Shown here: in pieces, positions 1 through 10,497 of the stretch
Layout of the letters: each line of letters opens with the position of its first letter
How positions within the stretch are numbered: position 1 is the first letter of the stretch
DNA from: Paenibacillus plantarum
GTDB taxonomy: Bacteria > Bacillota > Bacilli > Paenibacillales > NBRC-103111
Assembly: GCF_013141695.1 (NCBI RefSeq)
Contig: NZ_WHNY01000067.1
Span: 186,001 to 250,000 of the forward strand
DNA length: 64,000 nt
Direction: 5' to 3'
Made by a program: the position numbers and the translations under genes
Notes under the pieces: generated by a model
Databases searched by the model: none
Told to the model about the DNA's origin: nothing
Seen by the model: only the letters and a program-made list of their open reading frames with translations

Positions 1-2
1 AG

Positions 3-1337
3 TTAGCATACGGCGAGCATAACCTTGTCATGCAATGCTTTGGAACGAACGGGGGCGCAGGCTTTCGTCTGGATCCGCTTTCGGTTGGCGTTCAGCTCGT
101 GGAACCATATCCTGTACATGGGGCTAAGGATGCTTGGCTATATTTGGGTCCGTTCCTTGCAGGTGAAGCCATCCCTGATGTGGAGGATTCGCTCTTTGCC
201 TTGGTGGAGACGCAGGAGGGCGGAACGTTTTGGCGGCTGGATCAGCCGAACACGTGGGTACGACCGTTCACGGAAAATGCGTTATTCGGCAAGTGGAACT
301 ATCCGCTTGGCGTAACGCTGTATGGGATGCTCCAGACCGGAAAGCTGCTTGGTCGTGACGATTTGCTGCAGTATGTGTATAAGCATATTGAAACATGCAC
401 GCGGCTGTACACGTATGCCAATTGGGATAAAGAGCAATATGGCGCTTCGGGTGTGTTGAACACACTTGCTACGCTGGATAGTCTGGATGACTGCGGCTCG
501 TTCGGTGCAACGATGCTGCTTGCGCTACAAAATCAGCCGCTTGAAGGCGCTGAGCGGATTGCGGATGTGATTGCGGATTATATTAGTAACAAACAGGATC
601 GGCTGCCTGATGGTTCCCTGTACCGGAAGCCGAAGCATGTTGATTTCCCGAATGCGACGTTGTGGTGTGACGACTTGTACATGAGTGTGCCGTACTTGTG
701 TCGCTGCTACCAGCGGACTGGAGAAATTCGTTATCTGGAGGATGCAGCCAACCAATTCATCCAGTTCAAGAAAAAATTGTACATCCCTGAGCTGCAAATC
801 ATGTCTCACGTCTATGACTTCGGTATCGACAAGCCGACGAAGATCGCTTGGGGCCGCGGCAATGGCTGGGTCATTTTCTCATTATCAGAATTGCTTGCTG
901 TGCTGCCAGAAAGTCATGAGCAACGGGGCGAACTGCTGGAGTTCTTTAATGAATTGAGCGAAGGCTACTTGCGTCTGCAAGGGGAGAACGGACTGTGGCA
1001 CCAAGTGCTGACGGAGCCGGCTTCGTATGAGGAAACTTCGTGCACCTCGATGTTTTTGTATGCGTATGCGCGCGGTGTAAGATATGGCTGGATCACAGAT
1101 ACAGAGAAGTATATCGCAGCGATCCATAAGGGCTGGACCGGCATGGCCCGCATCTCTATCGATAAGTTCGGCAATGTGTATGGTGTGTGCCGCGGTTCAG
1201 GCTACTCGTACAGTGTTGGTTATTATAAGGATGATCTGTCATGGCTGCTTAACGATACGCATGGTATCGGCATTGTTTTGCTTGCTGGCATTGAAGTGCT
1301 GCAGCTGGAACGCCATTTGGTAGCAGGGGAGGTCTAG
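3..1337 (+). CDS. GH105-like unsaturated rhamnogalacturonyl/glucuronyl hydrolase (5' partial)
   Basis: The frame is open to the left edge (LAYGEHNLVMQC precedes the first internal Met at 30), so the true start lies outside the window. The last ~370 residues look like an (alpha/alpha)6-barrel GH105 enzyme of the YteR/YesR type, which removes the 4,5-unsaturated uronic acid left by pectate or rhamnogalacturonan lyases. Supporting motifs are the LWCDDLYMSVPYL segment, which holds the family's catalytic Asp, and the WGRGNGW signature. The visible ~80 residues before the barrel are beta-rich, so this is longer than the ~370-residue stand-alone enzymes and probably has an N-terminal accessory domain. 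A stem-loop terminator follows. It fits the pectin theme of the later genes. The exact substrate (rhamnogalacturonyl versus glucuronyl) cannot be told from sequence. Confidence 0.82.
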   Translation, partial: LAYGEHNLVMQCFGTNGGAGFRLDPLSVGVQLVEPYPVHGAKDAWLYLGPFLAGEAIPDVEDSLFALVETQEGGTFWRLDQPNTWVRPFTENALFGKWNYPLGVTLYGMLQTGKLLGRDDLLQYVYKHIETCTRLYTYANWDKEQYGASGVLNTLATLDSLDDCGSFGATMLLALQNQPLEGAERIADVIADYISNKQDRLPDGSLYRKPKHVDFPNATLWCDDLYMSVPYLCRCYQRTGEIRYLEDAANQFIQFKKKLYIPELQIMSHVYDFGIDKPTKIAWGRGNGWVIFSLSELLAVLPESHEQRGELLEFFNELSEGYLRLQGENGLWHQVLTEPASYEETSCTSMFLYAYARGVRYGWITDTEKYIAAIHKGWTGMARISIDKFGNVYGVCRGSGYSYSVGYYKDDLSWLLNDTHGIGIVLLAGIEVLQLERHLVAGEV

Positions 1338-1362
1338 GTAAAACTGAATATACGATAAGTGA

Positions 1363-1398
1363 AGCTGGCCTTACGAGAAATCGTGGGGCTAGTTTTTA
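1363..1398 (+). terminator. Rho-independent terminator after GH105-like gene
   Basis: A 14-bp stem (with several G-U pairs) and a GAAA tetraloop end in a T-rich run, 26 bp after the stop codon. Confidence 0.8.
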
Positions 1399-1479
1399 TT
1401 TCTAGTCAAGGTAAATAGCAGGAGACCTTTGAACAAACCTAGATTCCATCTTGTTCATTTTTTGTTTATCCGACATTTG

Positions 1480-1602
1480 TATAATAATCCCGATTACTGT
1501 CGAAAAGTTTCGTGAAGTTAGGACTAGAGGCCGGGGGTTGGTAGGTCTATAAGCTGCTATGCCTACGGATACTGTTGATGAAAACTAGGAAAAGAGGGAT
1601 GA
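1480..1602 (+). promoter_or_regulatory. Possible promoter -10 and leader of the giant SLH protein gene
   Basis: A TATAAT hexamer lies at 1480-1485, but no good -35 is visible 16-18 bp upstream. The remaining ~115-base leader is G-rich near 1530 and contains a short GTAGG/CCTAC stem around 1541-1566. No known riboswitch consensus was recognised. The gene's Shine-Dalgarno AAGAGGG sits at 1592-1598. Confidence 0.3.
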
Positions 1603-4600
1603 ATGTTGAATAGACGTCGGAAAGCCGGATGGGCCAAACTATTAATTGCTGCATTGCTAATCCAGTACATACCGTTTCTATACGGCGGTTCGAGTGTAGC
1701 TCAAGCTAAAGATGTGGCTCCCGGGACTAACACAGTGCTGCAGAATACATACGGTCCTGCAACCAAAATTACGGATTATACTTGGCAGAGAGTAACAACG
1801 AATCTTTCACCTGGTGCAAGACATGGTGCAGCCATGGTCTTTGATGAGATGGCTGAGAATGTGGTCATGTTCGGAGGTCAGGGTAACAGTGGCCTTTTCG
1901 ATGAGACTTGGATATGGGATGGCTATGAGAAAACTTGGCGGGAAGAATTGCATCTTGCTTCCTCTCCGTCCAAACGCAAAGGCGCAGCCATGGCTTATGA
2001 TCCATCCACTGGAAAAGTTCTTCTATTCGGAGGCGAGGGTCAGTCCGGAGCGTTGCTAGGTGATACTTGGCTGTGGGATGGCATGGATGCCAAGTGGGAG
2101 CAAGTTCAAGGGCTTACGGACTCCCCGATAGCTCGCGGAGGCGCTCAGCTTGCCTATAACGGCGATCAGTTGGTTCTGTTCGGCGGATATTCAGGCAGCG
2201 GAAGTTCTAAGCATCTTCAGGACGATACTTGGCTGTGGAATGGAACTGGCTGGACTCAGGCTACGCCTGATGATAAGCCACCTGCAGCGTATGGCGGGCA
2301 AATGGCTTTTGACGGCAAAACGGCTGTGCTGTACGGTGGAAATGCAGGCTCTATTACGAAAGAGTATACGAGTACAGGTACGGAAGTAACGAAGACAGTC
2401 ACGCACGACGACAGCTCTCCGTTATTATGGAAATGGGACCGGGAAGCAAATAACTGGAGTTCGACAGCTGGTCCAGAGGGCTACGGACGCTGGGGACAGG
2501 CGATGGCCTATGATGGACGACGCGTTGTCTTCTTTGGCGGAGAACGCGACTATGTTCATAATTATAATAACGAATTGGTTTCGAAATTAAAGCTGCCATC
2601 GAGCACGTATCCACCTACGAGGGGGAGTATGGCTTATGGCTGGAATGGAAGTAAATGGGAAACCTCTCCGTTGAAATTCTCCACCGGAGTTATGTATAAA
2701 AGTAATATGGATAAAGACGGAAAGGTTTTTGAGGTCCAAGGGCAACCCAATCAGGTACCTTTTCCGTTAACCAATGCGAACATGGCGTTCGATGGTAAAA
2801 ATTTTGTCATGTTTGGCGGAAATCGCGACGAAATTATGATCATGGATAAAGTTTTCGGCGCTAAAGTCGGTGCTGAACCTGCAGCTATTATGAACGAAAC
2901 TTGGCTGTTCGGGTATACGCCTCCGACGGCGCCTGGTGTTAAGCTTACGGTTGATCCGATGGAATTGATCGAATTTGATCCAAAGCACATAGATGACATA
3001 ATAAACGTAGTTACAAACGTCTATGATGATGGAACTAAAGAAATTACCGCACGAGGAGTAGAGTACCGAGAGTATCCAAAGGAAGGAGAAAAAGAAGAGG
3101 ATTTCGGCAAATGGATCCAAGTCCCTTACACAGCTATAGAAGAAGGAACAAGTACCTTTACAGTTGTATTAAAGGGACTGATATGGCAGCAAAGATATCA
3201 GGTTCGCGGCTATGCAGTCAACGAAATAGGTAAGAGTTACACGGAAGCAGTGCCGATTATCTTGAATGATGATGATCAGACTATAAAAACACCTGATGTG
3301 CTTCATTACGACCGGATCGGTCCTTCGGTTCTGCATGTGAAAGACAAGAAGCGATTGGTTGCGGTAGGAATAGGTATCCCTAATCTATATCGTAAACCTG
3401 TAGGGGATATTCATTACTACTTACAAGGCAAGGATGGTACCCAATATAACCTTAAATCCAATATTATAAATGAGCGCCAGTTAGAGTTGTACTGGGATGA
3501 AAAAGAAACGGTTGTGCCTCCAGGTGAATATGATATACACCTTGATCATAAATACTATGGCAATTACGTATTCCCAGACGGTCTTCTAATAACAGCACTA
3601 GACTTCTACAAACCAAGAAACTTCGCTAGAGTAGATGTGCCGAGCTCGTCTGCTAGCAACGAGGCAAACAGTCTTGGTCTGCAGGGGCCGTTTACGGAGA
3701 ATCCGAATAGTGCTGGTCTCTATACACTTAATGACACTACCGAACCGGTAATCATTAACGACTCGGTCATGTTCAAGGGAACAAGCCTTGTTGTGAACAA
3801 AAGAGTAAATCCAGCCACAATAACAGGCGATGGTCGCTTATATGTCAACGGCGGTGGAGCACTCGGTTCGAATGTGTCTTACACGATTCATGAGGGGCCG
3901 TTTACCATCACGTCAGACAAGTTCGCTTTGGATTTGAGCGGCTCGCAAGCGACGGACTACTTGAACATGGATATGCCCGTCAAAGCTAGCTCGTTTATTT
4001 TTACAAAAGATGGTCTCCGTCTAACTGGTGATCTGGAAATCGGTTTGCAAGTAGGAACTCAAAAGGTTAAGGAAACGGTGCCGTTTGAAGGTCTGCAATT
4101 CCGTAACAACCGCTTTGATTTGTCGGGTACTTACACGATGAAGAATAGCTTCCAGGTGGGCCCAATCAAAGCAAGTGATACGAAATTCGTTGTGGAAAGC
4201 CGCATTCCTTATGTCGGTGTTCAGGGAACAGGCAGTTTGCCAGATACGAACTTAAGCTTCGATTTGAATATGAAAACTAAACAAGGACGTTTGGATGCCG
4301 TAAGTTTTGGCATGTACAAGAAAGTGAAGCTTGCTTCGACAGGTCTACAAGTCAATTATTTATTCGGTAATGTGGACAAACTTGCAGAGAAGTCGCAGAT
4401 TCCTCAGAAGTTCAGTGTCACTGGATCTGTGAACGATCTGATTGTTCCTGAAATGAAGCATCCGCAGGCCAATTACAAGTTTAATCTAATCGGTACCGAT
4501 TCCATTGATATGAATCTATCGAACTACGGCTTTAATGGCAGTGGAATTGAATACTACTATTGGCTGCCGGTGAAGAACATGGACATGCAAACAGTAGTGA

Positions 4601-7600
4601 ATCCAGCAACCGCTGGAATCAAAGGATTTTCTGCACCGGGCTTTGCAACGAAAGGCGACATCAACCTTTTCGAAGTCGTCAAAGGAGCAATTGGCACGTA
4701 CTCTTTTAATCAAAAAGGATTCAACGGTGCTATTAAAGGAACAGTGTATGTTCCAAAAGGGATTCCGCGTATTGGCGGAGCGACGGTGAGTAACGTTGCA
4801 CTTAGTGTAAATGAAAAAGGCATTAGTGGTACTTTCAGACATAACGGGGTAGGCGCTAATCTGAAGTATACGTTCAATAACAATACCATTCTGTTCGAAG
4901 TGGAAGCAGAGCCGCCTAAGAAGTCTTGGTGGGAAAAAGGTCTGGATTTCGTGAACAATGTTTCTGATTTTATGGACGCAGCAGAACCATGGCTGGACAT
5001 TGCGGAAGAATTGTTCCTAAGGAATACAGATTCGGGCAAAACATTGAATGATGTTAGAATTGCTGCGGCCAATCCGCTGAAACGAGTCTTTGATCTAACA
5101 CCGGTTAGTTTGTCTTTCCAACCGGATGAGTCAGTTCATATCGATGCGAAAGCGCGCATTGTGAATGGACAGCTCACGTCAGTGGATCAAACACCTCTGA
5201 TTACAACTGAAACGAATGCTTCAAGCGGGAAGTCGACAGCTTCTTTCACGGTGGATCATTCCTATACGGCACTTATTGCCTTAACAGGAGATCAACGGAC
5301 TGCTGCACTGAAAAGTACTGCATCCAAACAAAGTTATGAGCAACTTGCTTATCCAGAAATCAGCTATGATGCTGACAACCAAATGACCTATATGCGTGTA
5401 GCGTTGTTTGCAGGCAAATGGAGTCTGACAACAAGCGGTAATAGTCACATTCAAGTGAATGAACTGTTATTTGCCAGCGAGTCGCTGAAGTTGGATGAAT
5501 TGGCGAAGCTGTGGTCGCAAACACCAGATCGCTCGGTTACTTCTCTTACAGTGAAAGAGCGTGGAAGCTACGTCCTTAAAGTTGGTGAAGCTCAAGGTGA
5601 TATTATTGTCTATAAGCCAGATGGACGGCCTTATAGTTTACAGATATCACAGAACGAACCAGATTGGAATGCTTTCAAAGATAAGGGTTACGTGTACACG
5701 TTGGTGGATGCGGTTGAGGCAGGAACTTGGATGATCAGCGCAGGCACAAGTCCAAGCGCCGTATTAAACAGTGTTCCGTCCAAAACAAAAATAGAGGATG
5801 TCATGCAGTGGGAACAGGATCAAGTTTACCCTACCGTGTTTGACATGACTCAGACAGACAATGGCCAAGCAATCGTAGAGATTTATGGCGCAAATGAACA
5901 GACAAAACTGTATACGCCCAAAGGTGATCTTTATAAGCTTCAACCTAATACGGGTCTGCCAGGAATGAATGTTCTGTATGACGAATCGCAGCAGAAGAAA
6001 ACGATTTTCCTAGACGATGTTGATTTGAAGGGACAGTGGAAAGTTGTAAGCAGCTCTTATACAAGTGTTATTGCCTACAAGTCTACTAGGAAGTTCAAGT
6101 CAATTAAACCATTGGCGATGGAAGGCCGATTCAGCAAATATCTAGAAATTGCTGAGAATGGCAATTACATGCTAACGGTTAGCGGCGGCAATGCTAATAC
6201 CGTCATTACAGCACCTGATGGTTCACCGTACACACTGAACTTTGATGCTCCTGATGGCAACGCCTATTTACAGCCGGCGTCAGACCGAGTGGCAAGTTCA
6301 AACTCAGGCGGAGATCCGCTCCAACAGACGAAGATCTCGACTCCAAATCCAGTGAACGACGGTAGGGATACCCTATATGTATCGCTCCTGAATGCGCCAG
6401 CTGGCAAATGGATGATTCAAAATGCAAAAAAAGTTGATCTGCAAATTCAGAAATTAATTCCTCTGCCTGAGATTAAAGCTTCAGTAAATGCTGTAGCTGG
6501 CGTGGAAAATCGTATTCAAGTAACGTGGTCTATGGAGAATGCATCGTCTGATGCGCAAGTAACCATGATGTTAACAGACAGTGCTGATCAATGGGTTGGA
6601 GAAGTCATTCAAAGCGGTTTGCCATCATCCGGCAGTAAAGCTATTGATCTTCCGACTTCCTTGCTGCCTGGAACTTATTATCTTTCTGTTGTAGGAGAAA
6701 GTGCAGATCAAGCACCGATCCATGCCATTACGGATGCAACTGTAGAGGTGACTGCTCCTATTTCGCTGGATACACCTGGGCAACCTGAGGTGCTTTCTAC
6801 TGGAAATGGAGAAATATCCTTGCGCTGGTCTTCTATTGCAGGTGAAGTGACAGCTTATCGCATTTGGGCTAGTGAAAACGCGAGTGGTAAAGCTGCAGTT
6901 CCAATCATGGATCTGCCTCCTCAAGCGGGAAGTGAGCAGAATGCTGTTATTACCGAGTTAACTTCTGGTAAAAAATACGATATCTCTGTCTCAGCAATTG
7001 GTCATGAGCAAGGACGTATTGTGCTCAGCCCAACGTCTGCGAGTGTTTTGACAGATTTGCCAGTTCCACAACCGCCAGCGTTATCTGTGGCGATTGACGC
7101 AGGCGCAAATGCAGTCATTGAACAAGGGTACACGTCCTACGACGGAAATAAAGAGAAGCTGATGCTTACAGCAGCCGAACAAGCCTCCTTGAAGGTGACT
7201 GCTGATCAAGATGCTACTGTGACTTTGTTCGTAAACGGACAGCAGCTTGGCAGCAATGAGCAAGTAACAGCAGGAGGAACTGCCACATTTGTTCTGCAAG
7301 ATCTGCTTCAAGTTGCCGTATTGAAAGAACGGGAATATAACGTGTTAGTTGAATCTGTGAATGCGCGCGGTGACCGCTCTACGGCATACCGCAAGGTGTT
7401 CATTGACCGCACTGGACCGATGTTAATCGCTTCAGGCGGCGATGACGCGCAAGGCAAGCCGATCTCACTGAATGGTATTGTCACAGATATTAACAGAATG
7501 TATATAACCGGCCAAACAGATACGGGAGCTAAACTCGTTGTTAATGGTACAAATGTTCCATTGGATGACAAAGGGAAATTCTATTATTACGCACCATTGC

Positions 7601-10275
7601 CATGGGGAGCTTCAACGGATCGCGAACAGATTACGATGACGGCTACTGATGGCGTTGGCAATAAAACCGAGTATGGATTTGAAATCATTAAAGGTGTACG
7701 TGAAGCAATACCGGCAACCCCTAGCGATCTTGCTGCATTGACAACGGGCAATGCACAGATGAGTGCTCCGTATCAATTCGGTACATCTGCTTATCAGGCA
7801 TTAGCTTATTCAGACAATGTTCGTGTGTATGCAGTTCCGATGGCTGCTACTTCGGTCGTGACGATCGACGGCACAACAGTTCCTGAGAGCGGTTATGTCG
7901 ATGTCGCAGTACCTGCTACTGGGAAATCGGTATCCATCAAAGTTCATTCTGCTAGCGCAGGTGATAAGTTCTACACACTTACTCTTGATGGAACTGGTTC
8001 CAGCGAAGCCTTATTGACTACATTGAAGCTGAACAATGCCACTGCTTCCCAACCGGGAGATGTACTTCCGGCGAAAGCTTTCACAGGGACGGAAGAAAAC
8101 TATGCCGTTTATGTGGATAATACCGTGGATACAGTAACTTTGACACCTGGTGCAATCAAAGCCGGTTCAGGCATTAAAGTTAAAGGTCAATCCGTTCAGG
8201 GCGGGCAAGCTTCTCAGGCGATTCAGCTGCAAGTTGGCGAGAATCAAGTGCCTGTGGTTGTGACCTCACCAGACGGATCGGAAACACGCAACTACCAAGT
8301 AACTGTAGTTCGAGAACTAAGCGGTAATGCACAACTGCAAAGCTTGGGACTCGCTACTGACGGAGCTCAGTTGTTAGCTGACTTCAACCCGGCCGTATCC
8401 AATTATGAGGTTCTTGTACCTTATACAGCTGGTGAGTTTAAGCTTCTGCCAGTTGCTGCTCAATCGGATGCAGTCATCTATATCAACGGTCAAAAGGTAA
8501 CGAACGGAACAGTCTTGTCACTTCCCTTTACGAAGGATGCACAAACCTTTGCCATTGAGGTAAAAGCTCAAGATGGTACTTTGCTCACATATACCGTTTC
8601 TGTATTGCGTAAGCAGACAGTGCCTGGACAGCCGCCATTACTGGCGAGTTTGCAGGCAGATACCATCTTGGACGGTGCCTTTACGCCATACAAGCTTAAA
8701 TACGGAACGATTTCAACAACCGAAATCTCCAACGTGGCAATCCAGGCAATCACCAATGATCCAGAGGCGACAGTAAGGGTGCGGAATGTAAAACTTAAAG
8801 GCGGCGGCACTTTTACACCTGCTATAGAAATTGGAAGCAATACCATTATCGTCAATGTGGAATCAGCTGATCTTAAGTCATCACAGACGTATTCCATCGA
8901 TGTGAAACGTGTAGAGGAATCAGGTACAGGTCCTAAGGTTCGCCAAACGACAGTTGAAGGAAGTACCGGAGGCTGGACATTCGAAACCAACATCCTGCGG
9001 ACCCAATCGTCAATTGGCAAAACGCTGGATACGGTGAAGTTGAATGCTACGGATGCACGTACAATCTTGGAAAAAGCTGCAGAGAATAAGGATCATGTTG
9101 CTCGCATCTATGTAACGGACTTGCCGGAAGACCCGGCAGATGAGCGAATTGTCAGCATAAATGCCGAAACGGTAAGCTTGCTTGCAGATGGAGGAATGTC
9201 ACTGCAACTGGTGCTGCCTGATGGGCAAATTACAGTATCGGCCGAGTCTCTACAGCAAATGGGTAAAGACGGAAAAGATGCCTACTTCCGAATTGTTCCT
9301 GTCCGTGCAGAGGCTGAGCGCAGTGAAGTAACAAAACGCGTGCAATCCGCTGAGCTTGTACTCAAAGATGCAGAAGGTAGATCGGTCATCGTAATCGGTC
9401 AACCGGTTAAGATTGAGACCAACTATTCGGGATACAAGACGGAAGTCGTGTTCCCACTGAATAACTTGAGTTTGCCGGCAAACGCAGCGGCGGCCAAACA
9501 AATTTTGAATGAGCTGGCTGTGTACATTGAACATAGCGACGGCGAAAAGGTGCTTAAGCAAGGAGAAATCCGTTATGATGCGGATGGCAAACCAATCGGT
9601 ATTGCTATTGAGATCAGTAAATTCAGTACATTTACCATTATTCAGAAAAATGGAGCGGGAGCGCTGAAACCTTATTTGTCCGGTTACCCAGACGGCACAT
9701 TCCACCCATCGCAAGCCATTACGCGTGCGGAATTGGCGACAATTTTGAATCGTATTGGAGCTGCTAAGTCCAATAATGCTTCGGTTTCGGCACAACCTAG
9801 TGGTTATCCGGACGTTGCCAAAGGACATTGGGCTGCTGAAGCTATTGCCAACATGCAACGCGCAGGAGTGATGCTCGGAGACGATACCGGCTTCCGCCCT
9901 AATGATGCGATTACTCGCGGCGAGATTGCCAACATTGCTGCTAGACTGCTTCCAGTTGGAACAACTGGAAACACTTCTTATGCAGGTTACAGCGATACGC
10001 AAGAGCACTGGGCTTTCGAAGCGATTAAACAAGCTTCGCAAGCAGGCATTTTGCAGGGCTATTCCGACGGCACCTTCCTGCCGAATAATCAATTGAATCG
10101 TGCGGAAGCAGTAACGATATTAAACCGATTGTTCGGGCGACCGACAGCCGACATGAAGTCATCAAGCTGGCCGGACGTTCCGCAAGAACATTGGGCACTT
10201 CGGGAAATTGAATCAGCCTCGGGCACTGTACAAGTGTTGTCAGATGGCAGTGTTTATGTGGTACCTAATCATTAA
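1603..10275 (+). CDS. Giant exported kelch / FN3 / cadherin-like / SLH surface protein
   Basis: This is a 2890-residue protein with a signal peptide (charged MLNRRRK, hydrophobic core, likely AQA cleavage near residue 35). Residues ~60-440 hold kelch or galactose-oxidase-like propeller repeats (patterns such as MAYDPSTGKVLLFGG followed by DTWLWDG). An FN3-like segment (~450-560) and a long unrecognised beta-rich region (~570-1150) follow. Three ~100-residue repeats at ~1320-1620 carry a G-x-Y-x-L...PDG-x-PY-x-L...AG-x-W-x-I pattern. Then come an FN3 (~1720-1816), three cadherin-like beta-sandwich repeats (~2136-2440) and SLH modules from ~2688 to the C-terminus with TRAE/TRGE/NRAE motifs, arranged as a half, two whole and a half module. 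It is presumably held on the wall through pyruvylated secondary polymer. It is monocistronic between terminators. A structural, adhesive or carbohydrate-binding role is inference; no catalytic motif was found. Confidence 0.85.
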   Translation: MLNRRRKAGWAKLLIAALLIQYIPFLYGGSSVAQAKDVAPGTNTVLQNTYGPATKITDYTWQRVTTNLSPGARHGAAMVFDEMAENVVMFGGQGNSGLFDETWIWDGYEKTWREELHLASSPSKRKGAAMAYDPSTGKVLLFGGEGQSGALLGDTWLWDGMDAKWEQVQGLTDSPIARGGAQLAYNGDQLVLFGGYSGSGSSKHLQDDTWLWNGTGWTQATPDDKPPAAYGGQMAFDGKTAVLYGGNAGSITKEYTSTGTEVTKTVTHDDSSPLLWKWDREANNWSSTAGPEGYGRWGQAMAYDGRRVVFFGGERDYVHNYNNELVSKLKLPSSTYPPTRGSMAYGWNGSKWETSPLKFSTGVMYKSNMDKDGKVFEVQGQPNQVPFPLTNANMAFDGKNFVMFGGNRDEIMIMDKVFGAKVGAEPAAIMNETWLFGYTPPTAPGVKLTVDPMELIEFDPKHIDDIINVVTNVYDDGTKEITARGVEYREYPKEGEKEEDFGKWIQVPYTAIEEGTSTFTVVLKGLIWQQRYQVRGYAVNEIGKSYTEAVPIILNDDDQTIKTPDVLHYDRIGPSVLHVKDKKRLVAVGIGIPNLYRKPVGDIHYYLQGKDGTQYNLKSNIINERQLELYWDEKETVVPPGEYDIHLDHKYYGNYVFPDGLLITALDFYKPRNFARVDVPSSSASNEANSLGLQGPFTENPNSAGLYTLNDTTEPVIINDSVMFKGTSLVVNKRVNPATITGDGRLYVNGGGALGSNVSYTIHEGPFTITSDKFALDLSGSQATDYLNMDMPVKASSFIFTKDGLRLTGDLEIGLQVGTQKVKETVPFEGLQFRNNRFDLSGTYTMKNSFQVGPIKASDTKFVVESRIPYVGVQGTGSLPDTNLSFDLNMKTKQGRLDAVSFGMYKKVKLASTGLQVNYLFGNVDKLAEKSQIPQKFSVTGSVNDLIVPEMKHPQANYKFNLIGTDSIDMNLSNYGFNGSGIEYYYWLPVKNMDMQTVVNPATAGIKGFSAPGFATKGDINLFEVVKGAIGTYSFNQKGFNGAIKGTVYVPKGIPRIGGATVSNVALSVNEKGISGTFRHNGVGANLKYTFNNNTILFEVEAEPPKKSWWEKGLDFVNNVSDFMDAAEPWLDIAEELFLRNTDSGKTLNDVRIAAANPLKRVFDLTPVSLSFQPDESVHIDAKARIVNGQLTSVDQTPLITTETNASSGKSTASFTVDHSYTALIALTGDQRTAALKSTASKQSYEQLAYPEISYDADNQMTYMRVALFAGKWSLTTSGNSHIQVNELLFASESLKLDELAKLWSQTPDRSVTSLTVKERGSYVLKVGEAQGDIIVYKPDGRPYSLQISQNEPDWNAFKDKGYVYTLVDAVEAGTWMISAGTSPSAVLNSVPSKTKIEDVMQWEQDQVYPTVFDMTQTDNGQAIVEIYGANEQTKLYTPKGDLYKLQPNTGLPGMNVLYDESQQKKTIFLDDVDLKGQWKVVSSSYTSVIAYKSTRKFKSIKPLAMEGRFSKYLEIAENGNYMLTVSGGNANTVITAPDGSPYTLNFDAPDGNAYLQPASDRVASSNSGGDPLQQTKISTPNPVNDGRDTLYVSLLNAPAGKWMIQNAKKVDLQIQKLIPLPEIKASVNAVAGVENRIQVTWSMENASSDAQVTMMLTDSADQWVGEVIQSGLPSSGSKAIDLPTSLLPGTYYLSVVGESADQAPIHAITDATVEVTAPISLDTPGQPEVLSTGNGEISLRWSSIAGEVTAYRIWASENASGKAAVPIMDLPPQAGSEQNAVITELTSGKKYDISVSAIGHEQGRIVLSPTSASVLTDLPVPQPPALSVAIDAGANAVIEQGYTSYDGNKEKLMLTAAEQASLKVTADQDATVTLFVNGQQLGSNEQVTAGGTATFVLQDLLQVAVLKEREYNVLVESVNARGDRSTAYRKVFIDRTGPMLIASGGDDAQGKPISLNGIVTDINRMYITGQTDTGAKLVVNGTNVPLDDKGKFYYYAPLPWGASTDREQITMTATDGVGNKTEYGFEIIKGVREAIPATPSDLAALTTGNAQMSAPYQFGTSAYQALAYSDNVRVYAVPMAATSVVTIDGTTVPESGYVDVAVPATGKSVSIKVHSASAGDKFYTLTLDGTGSSEALLTTLKLNNATASQPGDVLPAKAFTGTEENYAVYVDNTVDTVTLTPGAIKAGSGIKVKGQSVQGGQASQAIQLQVGENQVPVVVTSPDGSETRNYQVTVVRELSGNAQLQSLGLATDGAQLLADFNPAVSNYEVLVPYTAGEFKLLPVAAQSDAVIYINGQKVTNGTVLSLPFTKDAQTFAIEVKAQDGTLLTYTVSVLRKQTVPGQPPLLASLQADTILDGAFTPYKLKYGTISTTEISNVAIQAITNDPEATVRVRNVKLKGGGTFTPAIEIGSNTIIVNVESADLKSSQTYSIDVKRVEESGTGPKVRQTTVEGSTGGWTFETNILRTQSSIGKTLDTVKLNATDARTILEKAAENKDHVARIYVTDLPEDPADERIVSINAETVSLLADGGMSLQLVLPDGQITVSAESLQQMGKDGKDAYFRIVPVRAEAERSEVTKRVQSAELVLKDAEGRSVIVIGQPVKIETNYSGYKTEVVFPLNNLSLPANAAAAKQILNELAVYIEHSDGEKVLKQGEIRYDADGKPIGIAIEISKFSTFTIIQKNGAGALKPYLSGYPDGTFHPSQAITRAELATILNRIGAAKSNNASVSAQPSGYPDVAKGHWAAEAIANMQRAGVMLGDDTGFRPNDAITRGEIANIAARLLPVGTTGNTSYAGYSDTQEHWAFEAIKQASQAGILQGYSDGTFLPNNQLNRAEAVTILNRLFGRPTADMKSSSWPDVPQEHWALREIESASGTVQVLSDGSVYVVPNH

Positions 10276-10348
10276 TAAGTTTTAAACATGACAGCCAATG
10301 AGCTGGTCATACCCTTGTCAAGTAGACAGATGAAAAAAGCTATGCTGT

Positions 10349-10386
10349 GAGCGCGTGCCGATACTCAATTGGCGCGCGCTTTTAAG
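10349..10386 (+). terminator. Rho-independent terminator after the giant SLH gene
   Basis: A 10-bp GC-rich stem AGCGCGTGCC / GGCGCGCGCT with an 11-base loop, followed by TTTAAGTTT. Confidence 0.85.
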
Positions 10387-10497
10387 TTTGAAGCGGTTTT
10401 ATTTTCATTTTAAGCCGCATACCGAATAGGAATTCACGATGTCGACAACGAAATAGTTTATATCATTAAGTAATTGTCTAGGGAAGAGGAGGCGAAC

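Noticed and set aside
1525..1590. Possible riboswitch in the leader of the giant gene
   Set aside because: A short GTAGG/CCTAC stem is present, but no known c-di-GMP, c-di-AMP or other riboswitch consensus could be matched by eye.
8568..9020. 150-codon minus-strand open frame
   Set aside because: It is antisense to the cadherin-like repeats and low in recognisable motifs; a shadow of the main gene.
9250..10092. 280-codon minus-strand open frame opposite the SLH modules
   Set aside because: It lies wholly inside the well-supported SLH-coding frame, has no ribosome site and its translation resembles no protein family.
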